Positions 63,101 to 64,000 of a stretch of 64,000 bases of DNA are shown here, in pieces. The DNA comes from Opisthocomus hoazin (Eukaryota > Chordata > Aves > Opisthocomiformes > Opisthocomidae), in assembly GCF_030867145.1 (NCBI RefSeq), contig NC_134414.1, positions 23,306,810-23,370,809 of the forward strand, written 5' to 3'. The notes beneath the pieces were generated by a model. The model saw nothing but the letters and a program-made list of their open reading frames with translations. It did no database searches and was not told the DNA's origin. The position numbers were made by a program, and so were the translations under genes. Each line of letters opens with the position of its first letter. The first letter of the stretch is position 1.

Positions 63101-63573
63101 ACACAGACGTATGAAATGTCCATATACATTGTGACAGTGTTTATATTTATCAAGCTTATTTTAACTCCAAAATGTGAGTGTAATTTATAAGCAACTGAAA
63201 TGTCAGCATTTGAAGCAGAAATATTTTAATGTGTTTACTCCAAAGTAAATAAGGCTGTATATATTAAAAAAAAAAAAAATTAAAACACATGTAGGGACAC
63301 AGTGTCCATTGTGTTTTAATGACCACTGTTACAAATGAGTACTGTATCCATCATGAAAAGATGGTTTCATCCAAATCTTGTTTGACAGATAGTAGCTGAA
63401 TTTATGTTGTTCTTGTATCATAATTTCATAGAACATAACAGCATGTTATTTGTCTTCAACTTCCCCCCCCTCCCCAGACAGTGGTGGTACCAAAGGGGAA
63501 AGACTGAGTGCCAAACTAAAAGTTTTGCCTGGAACAAGCGAACCCTATGAAAGCAGCGGCAGTAAAGAAATAG
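9049..63573 (+). CDS. IFT88: IFT88 gene (intraflagellar transport 88 / Polaris), 24 coding exons, 3' end outside window
   Basis: IFT88 is a TPR-repeat scaffold of the IFT-B1 core, with IFT52, IFT46 and IFT70 among its partners. It is carried by kinesin-2 during anterograde intraflagellar transport and is needed to build primary and motile cilia and for ciliary Hedgehog signalling. Twenty-four exons join without frameshift or stop into 778 codons plus one base. The layout is a low-complexity N-terminus with repeated 'RP.T'-type motifs (residues ~45-105), a short helical stretch [18 protein letters not shown] (135-152), TPR units over ~199-310 and ~400-690, then a basic charged tail (~700-778). 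The start is the tandem ATGATG at 9053. The N-terminal exons are small and the last visible intron is 13.3 kb. The final ~40 residues and stop lie to the right. Identification rests on recalled vertebrate IFT88 similarity; exon edges come from splice consensus and phase. Confidence 0.97.
9143..10165 (+). other. IFT88: Intron 2 of IFT88
   Basis: AT-rich. The only recognisable content is a possible decayed CR1 tail at about 9650-9735. It ends in CCTAG at 10165. Confidence 0.7.
9650..9735 (-). mobile_element. Possible decayed CR1 3' fragment
   Basis: 'ttggaacgacagagggggtc', then 'atttagtccaaacctgctac' and 'gctcaaggcagggcc', follow the order of the CR1 3' UTR (ttggaagggacc... tctagtccaacccc... 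caaagcagggtca) with many changes. An ancient copy is likely but not certain. Confidence 0.5.
10166..10228 (+). CDS. IFT88: IFT88 coding exon 2 (residues 31-51)
   Basis: Encodes [20 protein letters not shown] + P, colinear with the vertebrate N-terminal region. Acceptor CCTAG, donor CCT|GTAAGT, phase 0 at both ends. Confidence 0.94.
10980..11036 (+). CDS. IFT88: IFT88 coding exon 3 (residues 52-70)
   Basis: Encodes [19 protein letters not shown], part of the low-complexity N-terminal region. A pyrimidine-rich tract and CCCAG precede it; the donor is GGG|GTATGT. Phase 0 at both ends. The preceding 750-bp intron (10229-10979) shows nothing else. Confidence 0.93.
11037..12716 (+). other. IFT88: Intron 4 of IFT88, nothing recognised
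   Basis: About 1.7 kb of AT-rich sequence without recognisable repeats or open frames of note. Ends in TTGTAG. Confidence 0.6.
12717..12770 (+). CDS. IFT88: IFT88 coding exon 4 (residues 71-88)
   Basis: Encodes [18 protein letters not shown], with the conserved GRP.TG element. Acceptor TTGTAG, donor CAG|GTAAAA, phase 0. Confidence 0.94.
13086..13616 (+). mobile_element. CR1 LINE, 5'-truncated, sense to IFT88
   Basis: Carries the C-terminal part of CR1 ORF2 ([16 protein letters not shown]..., then [20 protein letters not shown]) with a stop at 13446-13448. The 3' UTR 'gatgacccacagaggtccct' and a terminal ATTCTGTGGTTCTGT repeat follow. Only the post-RT region remains. The element sits in the intron between coding exons 4 and 5. 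Confidence 0.95.
13700..14310. repeat. Unclassified more GC-rich block, possible old interspersed repeat
   Basis: This ~600-bp block is more GC-rich than the surrounding intron. It repeats short phrases such as 'caggtcca', 'ggtcaggtc', 'gccagt' and 'agtccacag'. No open frame spans it. The internal repetitiveness and composition suggest a decayed transposable element, but no family could be named. Confidence 0.3.
14623..14992 (-). mobile_element. Older-subfamily CR1 LINE 3' fragment
   Basis: Starts with TCATAGAATATCAAGTTGGA and continues through the CR1 3' UTR and last ORF2 codons in reverse complement ('ttccctggggaggttgttcc', 'ccccttgtcttttccatg', 'tcaaggccgaacaaaccca'). It diverges clearly from the other CR1 copies here, so it belongs to another, probably older, subfamily. 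Confidence 0.88.
15168..15231 (+). CDS. IFT88: IFT88 coding exon 5 (residues 89-109)
   Basis: Encodes [21 protein letters not shown] plus the first base of a glycine codon. Acceptor ATTTAAG, donor G|GTATGG (phase 1). It continues the RPMT low-complexity segment. Confidence 0.94.
15308..15377 (+). CDS. IFT88: IFT88 coding exon 6 (residues 110-132)
   Basis: Encodes (G)[22 protein letters not shown]. Only 76 bases separate it from coding exon 5, the shortest intron in the gene. Acceptor TTTGCAG; the donor GG|GTTTGT is non-ideal but gives the right phase (2) with the next exon. Confidence 0.92.
15378..16388 (+). other. IFT88: Intron between coding exons 6 and 7, nothing recognised
   Basis: Roughly 1 kb with chance open frames on both strands near 15470-15780 that do not resemble a known protein. 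Ends in a long T-run and TTTTAG. Confidence 0.6.
16389..16479 (+). CDS. IFT88: IFT88 coding exon 7 (residues 133-163)
   Basis: Encodes (G)[19 protein letters not shown] followed by [11 protein letters not shown]. This is a strongly conserved block that begins with a charged amphipathic helix. The donor TTG|GTAATT is phase 0. Confidence 0.96.
16690..17580 (-). pseudogene. Unidentified degraded coding segment (probable retropseudogene)
   Basis: The minus strand carries a protein-like frame from 17522 to 17109, containing [39 protein letters not shown] and [18 protein letters not shown]. After a frame change at ~17108 it resumes as [20 protein letters not shown] down to about 16985. After another it continues as [18 protein letters not shown] to about 16827. 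Amino-acid use looks protein-coding rather than random, and the shifts and stops show that it is dead. No parent gene was recognised. It lies antisense within an IFT88 intron, 3' of a CR1 in the same orientation. Without an intron trace or poly-A tail, 'retrocopy' is an inference; an old transposon coding region is the alternative. The left edge is uncertain. Confidence 0.5.
17582..18484 (-). mobile_element. CR1 LINE, 5'-truncated, antisense to IFT88
   Basis: The 3' end lies at the left (GATCACAGAATCACAGAATA, then the hallmark GGTTGGAAGGGACCTCTG). On the minus strand the ORF2 C-terminus is open for 258 codons from 18441 to 17665, with [35 protein letters not shown] and [15 protein letters not shown]. 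The good frame suggests a moderately young copy. Its truncated 5' end at ~18484 abuts the truncated 5' end of the NUP54 retrocopy, giving a head-to-head arrangement. Confidence 0.95.
18410..19291 (+). other. Chimeric open frame: antisense CR1 joined to NUP54 retrocopy
   Basis: An ATG in the reverse complement of the CR1 element opens a 293-codon frame. About 27 codons derive from antisense CR1 and the junction, and the following ~266 from the NUP54 retrocopy, up to the internal TAA. Nothing shows that it is expressed. It is in the sense direction of IFT88 transcription, so it would be present in the pre-mRNA. Confidence 0.4.
18485..19627 (+). pseudogene. NUP54: NUP54 processed retrocopy, 5'-truncated, one nonsense codon
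   Basis: NUP54 is an FG nucleoporin of the central NUP62-NUP58-NUP54 channel complex. From about 18491 the + strand encodes [77 protein letters not shown] and [20 protein letters not shown], ending GGVFS and TGA at 19625-19627. This is colinear with the NUP54 C-terminal ~380 residues (alpha/beta and coiled-coil regions) and has no introns. The FG-repeat N-terminus is missing. One in-frame TAA at 19289-19291 replaces a glutamine codon; otherwise no frameshift was seen. AATAAA-like signals occur at 19709, 19833 and 20290, but no poly-A tail was found. It is almost certainly non-functional, but well enough preserved to be fairly young. Confidence 0.92.
19628..22759 (+). other. IFT88: Rest of intron 8, possible NUP54 3' UTR then unremarkable DNA
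   Basis: The first part (to perhaps 19.85 or 20.3 kb) may be the copied NUP54 3' UTR; its end cannot be fixed by eye. The remainder has only short chance frames and a T-run near 22422-22434 and ends in the acceptor TTATTTAAG. Confidence 0.4.
22760..22864 (+). CDS. IFT88: IFT88 coding exon 8 (residues 164-198)
   Basis: Encodes [20 protein letters not shown] and then [15 protein letters not shown], which is highly conserved. Acceptor TTTAAG, donor TCA|GTAAGT, phase 0. It links the N-terminal helix to the first TPR block. Confidence 0.97.
22865..24105 (+). other. IFT88: Intron between coding exons 8 and 9
   Basis: AT-rich, with one short CR1 tail (23221-23292). Nothing else was recognised. Confidence 0.65.
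23221..23292 (+). mobile_element. Short CR1 3' tail
   Basis: 'cttcagcaggggggttggag', then 'tagatgatccacagaggtcc' and a final CCATTCTGTGATACT, show the last ~70 bp of a CR1 3' UTR in the IFT88 sense direction. Confidence 0.9.
24106..24208 (+). CDS. IFT88: IFT88 coding exon 9 (residues 199-232), first TPR
   Basis: Encodes [20 protein letters not shown] then [14 protein letters not shown], a helix-turn-helix TPR unit with the typical small residue/A pattern. Acceptor TATAG, donor G|GTAGGG (phase 1). Confidence 0.97.
24855..24969 (+). CDS. IFT88: IFT88 coding exon 10 (residues 233-270), second TPR
   Basis: Encodes (G)[20 protein letters not shown] then [17 protein letters not shown], a canonical TPR (MGNIYL...[12 protein letters not shown]). 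Acceptor GATAG, donor AG|GTGAGT (phase 2). The 646-bp intron before it shows nothing else. Confidence 0.97.
25070..25301 (+). CDS. IFT88: IFT88 coding exon 11 (residues 271-348), third TPR
   Basis: The largest visible exon. Encodes (R)[20 protein letters not shown]..., [35 protein letters not shown] and [10 protein letters not shown]. It holds a TPR plus a following helix pair. Against the human protein as recalled, there seems to be one extra residue in the acidic loop (VDCDDKY). Donor AAT|GTAAGT, phase 0. Confidence 0.97.
25302..26886 (+). other. IFT88: Intron between coding exons 11 and 12
   Basis: Contains a TA-rich simple-sequence block (26066-26154). No other element was recognised. 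Confidence 0.6.
26066..26154. repeat. TA-rich simple sequence
   Basis: Irregular TATATA/TTTATA runs typical of AT microsatellite decay. Confidence 0.8.
26887..26957 (+). CDS. IFT88: IFT88 coding exon 12 (residues 349-371)
   Basis: Encodes [23 protein letters not shown] plus two bases of an arginine codon. This conserved helical linker lies between the two TPR blocks. Acceptor TTTCAG, donor AG|GTAATG (phase 2). Confidence 0.96.
27118..27162. repeat. Imperfect ~22-bp tandem duplication
   Basis: GTACTGCATTGAAGTAGAAT is followed at once by GTACTGCACTGAAGTAGAAT with one substitution. It lies in the intron before coding exon 13. Confidence 0.85.
27453..27539 (+). CDS. IFT88: IFT88 coding exon 13 (residues 372-400)
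   Basis: Encodes (R)[20 protein letters not shown] then TSFAVGYD plus two bases of tryptophan. Acceptor CTTAG, donor TG|GTAAGA (phase 2). Confidence 0.96.
27540..30007 (+). other. IFT88: Intron between coding exons 13 and 14, nothing recognised
   Basis: About 2.5 kb of AT-rich DNA with only short chance frames. Ends in GTTGCAG. Confidence 0.55.
30008..30107 (+). CDS. IFT88: IFT88 coding exon 14 (residues 401-434)
   Basis: Encodes (W)[20 protein letters not shown] then [13 protein letters not shown], opening the second TPR superhelix. Acceptor TTGCAG, donor CAG|GTATAG, phase 0. Confidence 0.97.
33186..33290. repeat. AT-rich microsatellite (AATAATATAAAT-type)
   Basis: A roughly 100-bp run built from AATAATATAAATATACATAT-like units, each repeated two to three times. 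Confidence 0.88.
33480..33885 (-). mobile_element. CR1 LINE 3' fragment, antisense to IFT88
   Basis: The 3' end is at the left (CACAGGATCACAGAATG). It is followed by the CR1 3' UTR and, on the minus strand, the ORF2 C-terminal residues [20 protein letters not shown] ending in a stop. It is very similar to the 17582-18484 copy (same [20 protein letters not shown] stretch), so both belong to the same subfamily. Confidence 0.95.
34019..34105 (+). CDS. IFT88: IFT88 coding exon 15 (residues 435-463)
   Basis: Encodes [20 protein letters not shown] then TNLSFLYYL, the end of one TPR and the start of the next. Acceptor TTCTAG, donor TTG|GTAAGT, phase 0. Confidence 0.96.
34738..34924 (+). CDS. IFT88: IFT88 coding exon 16 (residues 464-525), two TPRs
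   Basis: Encodes [40 protein letters not shown] and [22 protein letters not shown]. The central part is essentially invariant among vertebrates as recalled. Acceptor ATGTAG, donor G|GTAAGC (phase 1). The 632-bp intron before it shows nothing else. Confidence 0.98.
35517..35625 (+). CDS. IFT88: IFT88 coding exon 17 (residues 526-561), TPR
   Basis: Encodes (G)[19 protein letters not shown] then [16 protein letters not shown] plus two bases of isoleucine. Acceptor TTTTAG. The donor AT|GTATCT is weak, but it restores the frame and the conserved NIYE junction with the next exon. The intron before it (34925-35516) shows only an A-run. Confidence 0.94.
35626..37029 (+). other. IFT88: Intron between coding exons 17 and 18, nothing recognised
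   Basis: No repeat family or open frame of note. Its unusual point is the weak 5' splice site at its start. Confidence 0.55.
37030..37180 (+). CDS. IFT88: IFT88 coding exon 18 (residues 562-612), TPRs
   Basis: Encodes (I)[39 protein letters not shown] and [11 protein letters not shown]. Acceptor ACTCAG, donor GAG|GTACTT, phase 0 at the end. Confidence 0.97.
37181..38339 (+). other. IFT88: Intron between coding exons 18 and 19, nothing recognised
   Basis: About 1.2 kb of AT-rich sequence ending in TTTTGTCAG. No element was identified. Confidence 0.55.
38340..38455 (+). CDS. IFT88: IFT88 coding exon 19 (residues 613-650), TPR
   Basis: Encodes [20 protein letters not shown] then [18 protein letters not shown] plus two bases of leucine. 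Donor CT|GTAAGT (phase 2). Confidence 0.97.
38456..40666 (+). other. IFT88: Intron between coding exons 19 and 20
   Basis: About 2.2 kb with one short CR1 tail (39321-39388). Otherwise nothing recognised. Confidence 0.6.
39321..39388 (-). mobile_element. Short CR1 3' tail
   Basis: AACATAGAATCAGAGAATGC followed by TTTGGGTTGGAAGGGACCTT and 'aggtcatctagcccaacccc' are the reverse complement of the last ~65 bp of a CR1. Confidence 0.92.
40667..40719 (+). CDS. IFT88: IFT88 coding exon 20 (residues 651-668)
   Basis: Encodes (L)[17 protein letters not shown] plus one base of glycine, the first helix of the last clear TPR. Acceptor GTGCAG, donor G|GTAAGT (phase 1). It is the smallest exon in the set and lies 67 bp upstream of a CR1 fragment. 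Confidence 0.95.
40787..41139 (+). mobile_element. CR1 LINE 3' fragment, sense to IFT88
   Basis: Starts at 'gttcagcctgaagaagagaa', passes the decayed ORF2 C-terminus ([20 protein letters not shown]), and ends with CCGTTCTGTGATTCTATGAT, the canonical CR1 terminal repeats. Confidence 0.94.
41140..42561 (+). other. IFT88: Remainder of intron between coding exons 20 and 21, nothing recognised
   Basis: AT-rich sequence ending in the acceptor GTTTGCAG. No gene or repeat was identified. Confidence 0.55.
42562..42627 (+). CDS. IFT88: IFT88 coding exon 21 (residues 669-690)
   Basis: Encodes (G)[21 protein letters not shown] plus one base of cysteine, the second helix of the last TPR. Acceptor TTTGCAG, donor T|GTAAGT (phase 1). 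Confidence 0.97.
42628..44419 (+). other. IFT88: Intron between coding exons 21 and 22, nothing recognised
   Basis: About 1.8 kb. A 97-codon frame at 43217-43510 has no recognisable similarity and is probably chance. No repeat was seen. Confidence 0.5.
44420..44526 (+). CDS. IFT88: IFT88 coding exon 22 (residues 691-726)
   Basis: Encodes (C)[20 protein letters not shown] then [16 protein letters not shown] final helix is followed by a lysine/glutamate-rich charged helix. Acceptor ATTAG, donor CAG|GTAAGA, phase 0. Confidence 0.97.
45624..45717. repeat. Perfect 47-bp tandem duplication
   Basis: The unit beginning GGTCAATGTCAGTGATATGC and ending AATAACTTCCAATAC occurs at 45624-45670 and again, base for base, at 45671-45717. 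The absence of differences suggests a recent event or an assembly artefact. Confidence 0.95.
46421..46938 (-). mobile_element. CR1 LINE 3' half, antisense to IFT88
   Basis: The left end AATCACGGAACGGTTTGGGT is the CR1 3' tail. The reverse complement then runs through the 3' UTR and ORF2 C-terminus ([15 protein letters not shown]) to the 'gtctcaccagagcagagaag' region. The frame is broken by indels, so this copy is older than the 55-56.9 kb one. Confidence 0.94.
50116..50176 (+). CDS. IFT88: IFT88 coding exon 23 (residues 727-746)
   Basis: Encodes [20 protein letters not shown] plus one base of aspartate, a basic glycine/serine/arginine-rich tail less conserved than the TPR core. Acceptor CTCCAG, donor G|GTAAGT (phase 1). 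Confidence 0.94.
50177..53840 (+). other. IFT88: First part of the 13.3-kb intron 23, nothing recognised
   Basis: AT-rich. A small imperfect tandem repeat of about 21 bp (TAGTACTTACTAGC-type) lies at 52945-52986. No gene or larger repeat was seen. Confidence 0.5.
53841..53915 (-). mobile_element. Short CR1 3' tail
   Basis: CAGAATCATAGAATCATAGA, then 'gggttggaaagggtccttga' and 'agatcatctggttccagccc'. A short antisense CR1 end with two full terminal octamers. Confidence 0.92.
54715..55070 (+). mobile_element. Outer CR1 LINE, left part (interrupted by a younger CR1)
   Basis: Plus-strand CR1 sequence from upstream of the RT domain ('agccagggatcaggttagga', 'gatgtggagaaggctgaggt', 'gtctcagtcttcactggcaa') up to ACTGCCCACTGTAGGAGAA at 55070. 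It resumes at 56891, exactly where expected for CR1, after the inner insertion. The 5' end is truncated at about 54715, and the frame carries stops. Confidence 0.92.
55071..56885 (-). mobile_element. Inner (younger) CR1 LINE with open reverse-transcriptase frame
   Basis: A minus-strand CR1 of ~1.8 kb whose tail TCATAGAATCATAGAAAGTT lies at the left. From 56844 to 55159 it keeps 561 uninterrupted ORF2 codons. Visible RT motifs are YLDFCKAFD (residues 207-215), [14 protein letters not shown] (264-277) and the catalytic FADD box (295-298), followed by the CR1 C-terminal domain ([20 protein letters not shown]). The endonuclease domain and ORF1 are missing, so it is not autonomous. It interrupts the outer CR1 and is flanked by GAGAA on both sides (55066-55070 and 56886-56890), a probable 5-bp target-site duplication. 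The intact frame points to a recent insertion. Confidence 0.94.
55159..56844 (-). CDS. CR1 ORF2 remnant: reverse transcriptase and C-terminal domain, 561 codons
   Basis: A non-LTR retrotransposon RT without the N-terminal endonuclease. The first methionine is internal to the original ORF2 and is only the first ATG left after 5' truncation. The fingers/palm region includes [19 protein letters not shown] (about 137-155) and [12 protein letters not shown] (175-186). The catalytic aspartates are in YLDF (209) and FADD (297-298). It ends ...[10 protein letters not shown] and stop. No promoter was seen, so expression is doubtful. Confidence 0.85.
   Translation of the reverse strand: MVKESVPPLRSETGKLATADEEKAEVLNNIFASVFTGNLSPHPSRVDGWHKGDQDGKIPPAVSEDQVQDLLKNLNVQNSMGPDEMHPRVLRELAALVAKPLSMIFEKSWQSGEVPSDWKKGNIVPLFKKGRKEDPGNYRPVSLASVPGKIMEQILLEDMLRHMEAREVTRDSQHGFTKGKSCLTNLEAFYDGVTTRVDKGKPMDVIYLDFCKAFDTAPHNILLSKLESHGFDGWTVRWIRNWLDGHSQRVVVNGSMSGGRPVTSGVPQGSVLGPVLFNVFINDMDSDIECTLSKFADDTKLSGMVETPEGRDAIQRDLDKLERWACVNLMRFNKAKCKVLHLGRGNPRYQYRLADERIESNPAERDLGVLIDKRLDMSRQCALAAQRANRVLGCIKSSVASRSREVILPLYSALVRPHLEYCVQLWSPQHKKDMELLEWVQRRATKMIRGLEHLSYEDRLRELGLFSLEKRRLRGDLIAAFQYLKGAYRKDGDNLFSRDSSDRTRGNGFKLKQGRFRLDIRKKFFTMRVVKHWNGLPREVVEAPSLETFKTRLDRALSNLI
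56891..58469 (+). mobile_element. Outer CR1 LINE, right part
   Basis: Continues the outer element from GATCAGGTTTGAGATGATGT through the RT region and C-terminus ('ttgagtgcaccctcagcaag', 'aacctcatgaggttcaacaa') to the terminal CATTCTGTGATTCTATGA at 58469. Several stops and frameshifts break ORF2, for example a TAG where the RT box-A region reads DVI-stop-LD near 57320. It is older than the element nested in it. Confidence 0.93.
58470..63477 (+). other. IFT88: Remainder of intron 23, nothing recognised
   Basis: About 5 kb of mostly AT-rich DNA with only short chance frames and an A-run at ~63266-63278. A C-rich polypyrimidine tract with CCCCAG ends the intron. Confidence 0.5.
63478..63573 (+). 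CDS. IFT88: IFT88 coding exon 24 (residues 747-778), probable GC donor
   Basis: Encodes (D)[19 protein letters not shown] then [12 protein letters not shown] plus one base of the next codon. The acceptor is a C-tract with CCCCAG. No GT donor fits the conserved frame. The boundary that keeps the expected phase 1, and an aspartate codon across the junction as recalled in other vertebrates, is ATAG|GCAAGT, a textbook GC-AG donor. A GT four bases further (GTGACA, at 63578) would shift the phase. The last coding exon(s) lie outside the window. Confidence 0.9.
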
Positions 63574-64000
63574 GCAAGTGACATCTTATACCTTCTTACT
63601 TTCCTGGCCCTCAGAGAGAGGAGACATGGAAAAAGTAAGTTCTTGGAAGAGCATGTATAATTAGACAATTAGGAAAACATTTTCCCAATGAAATAAATGT
63701 GAAGAATGGGTTTAGCTTCATTGTTCAGAGCTCACTGAAAGGTAATTGTAAATATTAAGAAATGTGGTGCATGTAAATATTTATTACTTTCAATATCTGT
63801 CTGCTGCATCCATTAGTTCCTGTGGCTCTGCAGTCATGAGTTCTTCACTAAGACTGAATTTTCAAAGGGGTTTAAAATCCCAAATCCACGTGGATCGTGG
63901 TACTTCCTAAAATGCCCTTCCTTTATCAGCCTTCCAGTTCTATGCACTTTTCCAAAGCCTCTTCGTCACTTAATGACTGTAATAAAATAAAGAGAATTTA
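63574..64000 (+). other. IFT88: Start of the next IFT88 intron
   Basis: Begins GCAAGTGACA. No further coding exon is recognisable before the window ends. Confidence 0.7.

Noticed and set aside
1..64000. tRNA, rRNA, snoRNA, miRNA, CRISPR or bacterial-type operon features
   Set aside because: No cloverleaf A/B boxes, regular spaced repeats or convincing hairpins were seen by eye; a covariance-model scan would be needed to exclude small intronic RNAs.

Overview
The window is a piece of a vertebrate nuclear genome, almost certainly a bird. It carries many CR1 LINE fragments with the typical ATTCTATG/ATTCTGTG 3' ends, short introns in an AT-rich background, and a GC-rich CpG-island promoter. One protein-coding gene fills most of it: IFT88 (Polaris/TTC10), on the + strand. 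Twenty-four coding exons could be placed by reading frame, splice sites and recalled similarity to vertebrate IFT88. They run from the ATGATG start at 9053 to an exon ending at 63573 and give 778 continuous codons with every splice phase matching. The last roughly 40 residues, including the acidic C-terminus, lie beyond the right edge.

Layout: 1-330 is the GC-rich edge of a CpG island that probably belongs to a neighbouring gene (CRYL1 by synteny, inferred only). 331-7480 is AT-rich intergenic DNA with one clear and one decayed CR1 tail. About 7480-8320 is the IFT88 CpG-island promoter, which contains a good match to the RFX 'X-box' that drives ciliary genes. 9049-63573 is the IFT88 exon-intron body.

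The introns hold the accessory material. Intron 7 (16480-22759) contains an unidentified minus-strand degraded coding segment, a minus-strand CR1, and, joined head-to-head to that CR1, a 5'-truncated retrocopy of NUP54. The retrocopy is open except for one stop codon. The large intron 23 (50177-63477) contains a nested pair of CR1 elements: a younger minus-strand CR1 with a 561-codon open reverse-transcriptase frame, inserted inside an older plus-strand CR1. Other introns hold single CR1 pieces in both orientations, AT-rich simple sequence and a perfect 47-bp tandem duplication.

No tRNA, rRNA, CRISPR or prokaryote-type feature was seen. There is no gene cluster: IFT88 is the only functional gene supported here, a TPR scaffold of the IFT-B complex needed to build cilia. 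No clearly new biological system was found. The most unusual items are the CR1/NUP54 head-to-head retro-chimera, the unidentified coding relic beside it, and a probable GC-AG intron near the 3' end of IFT88.
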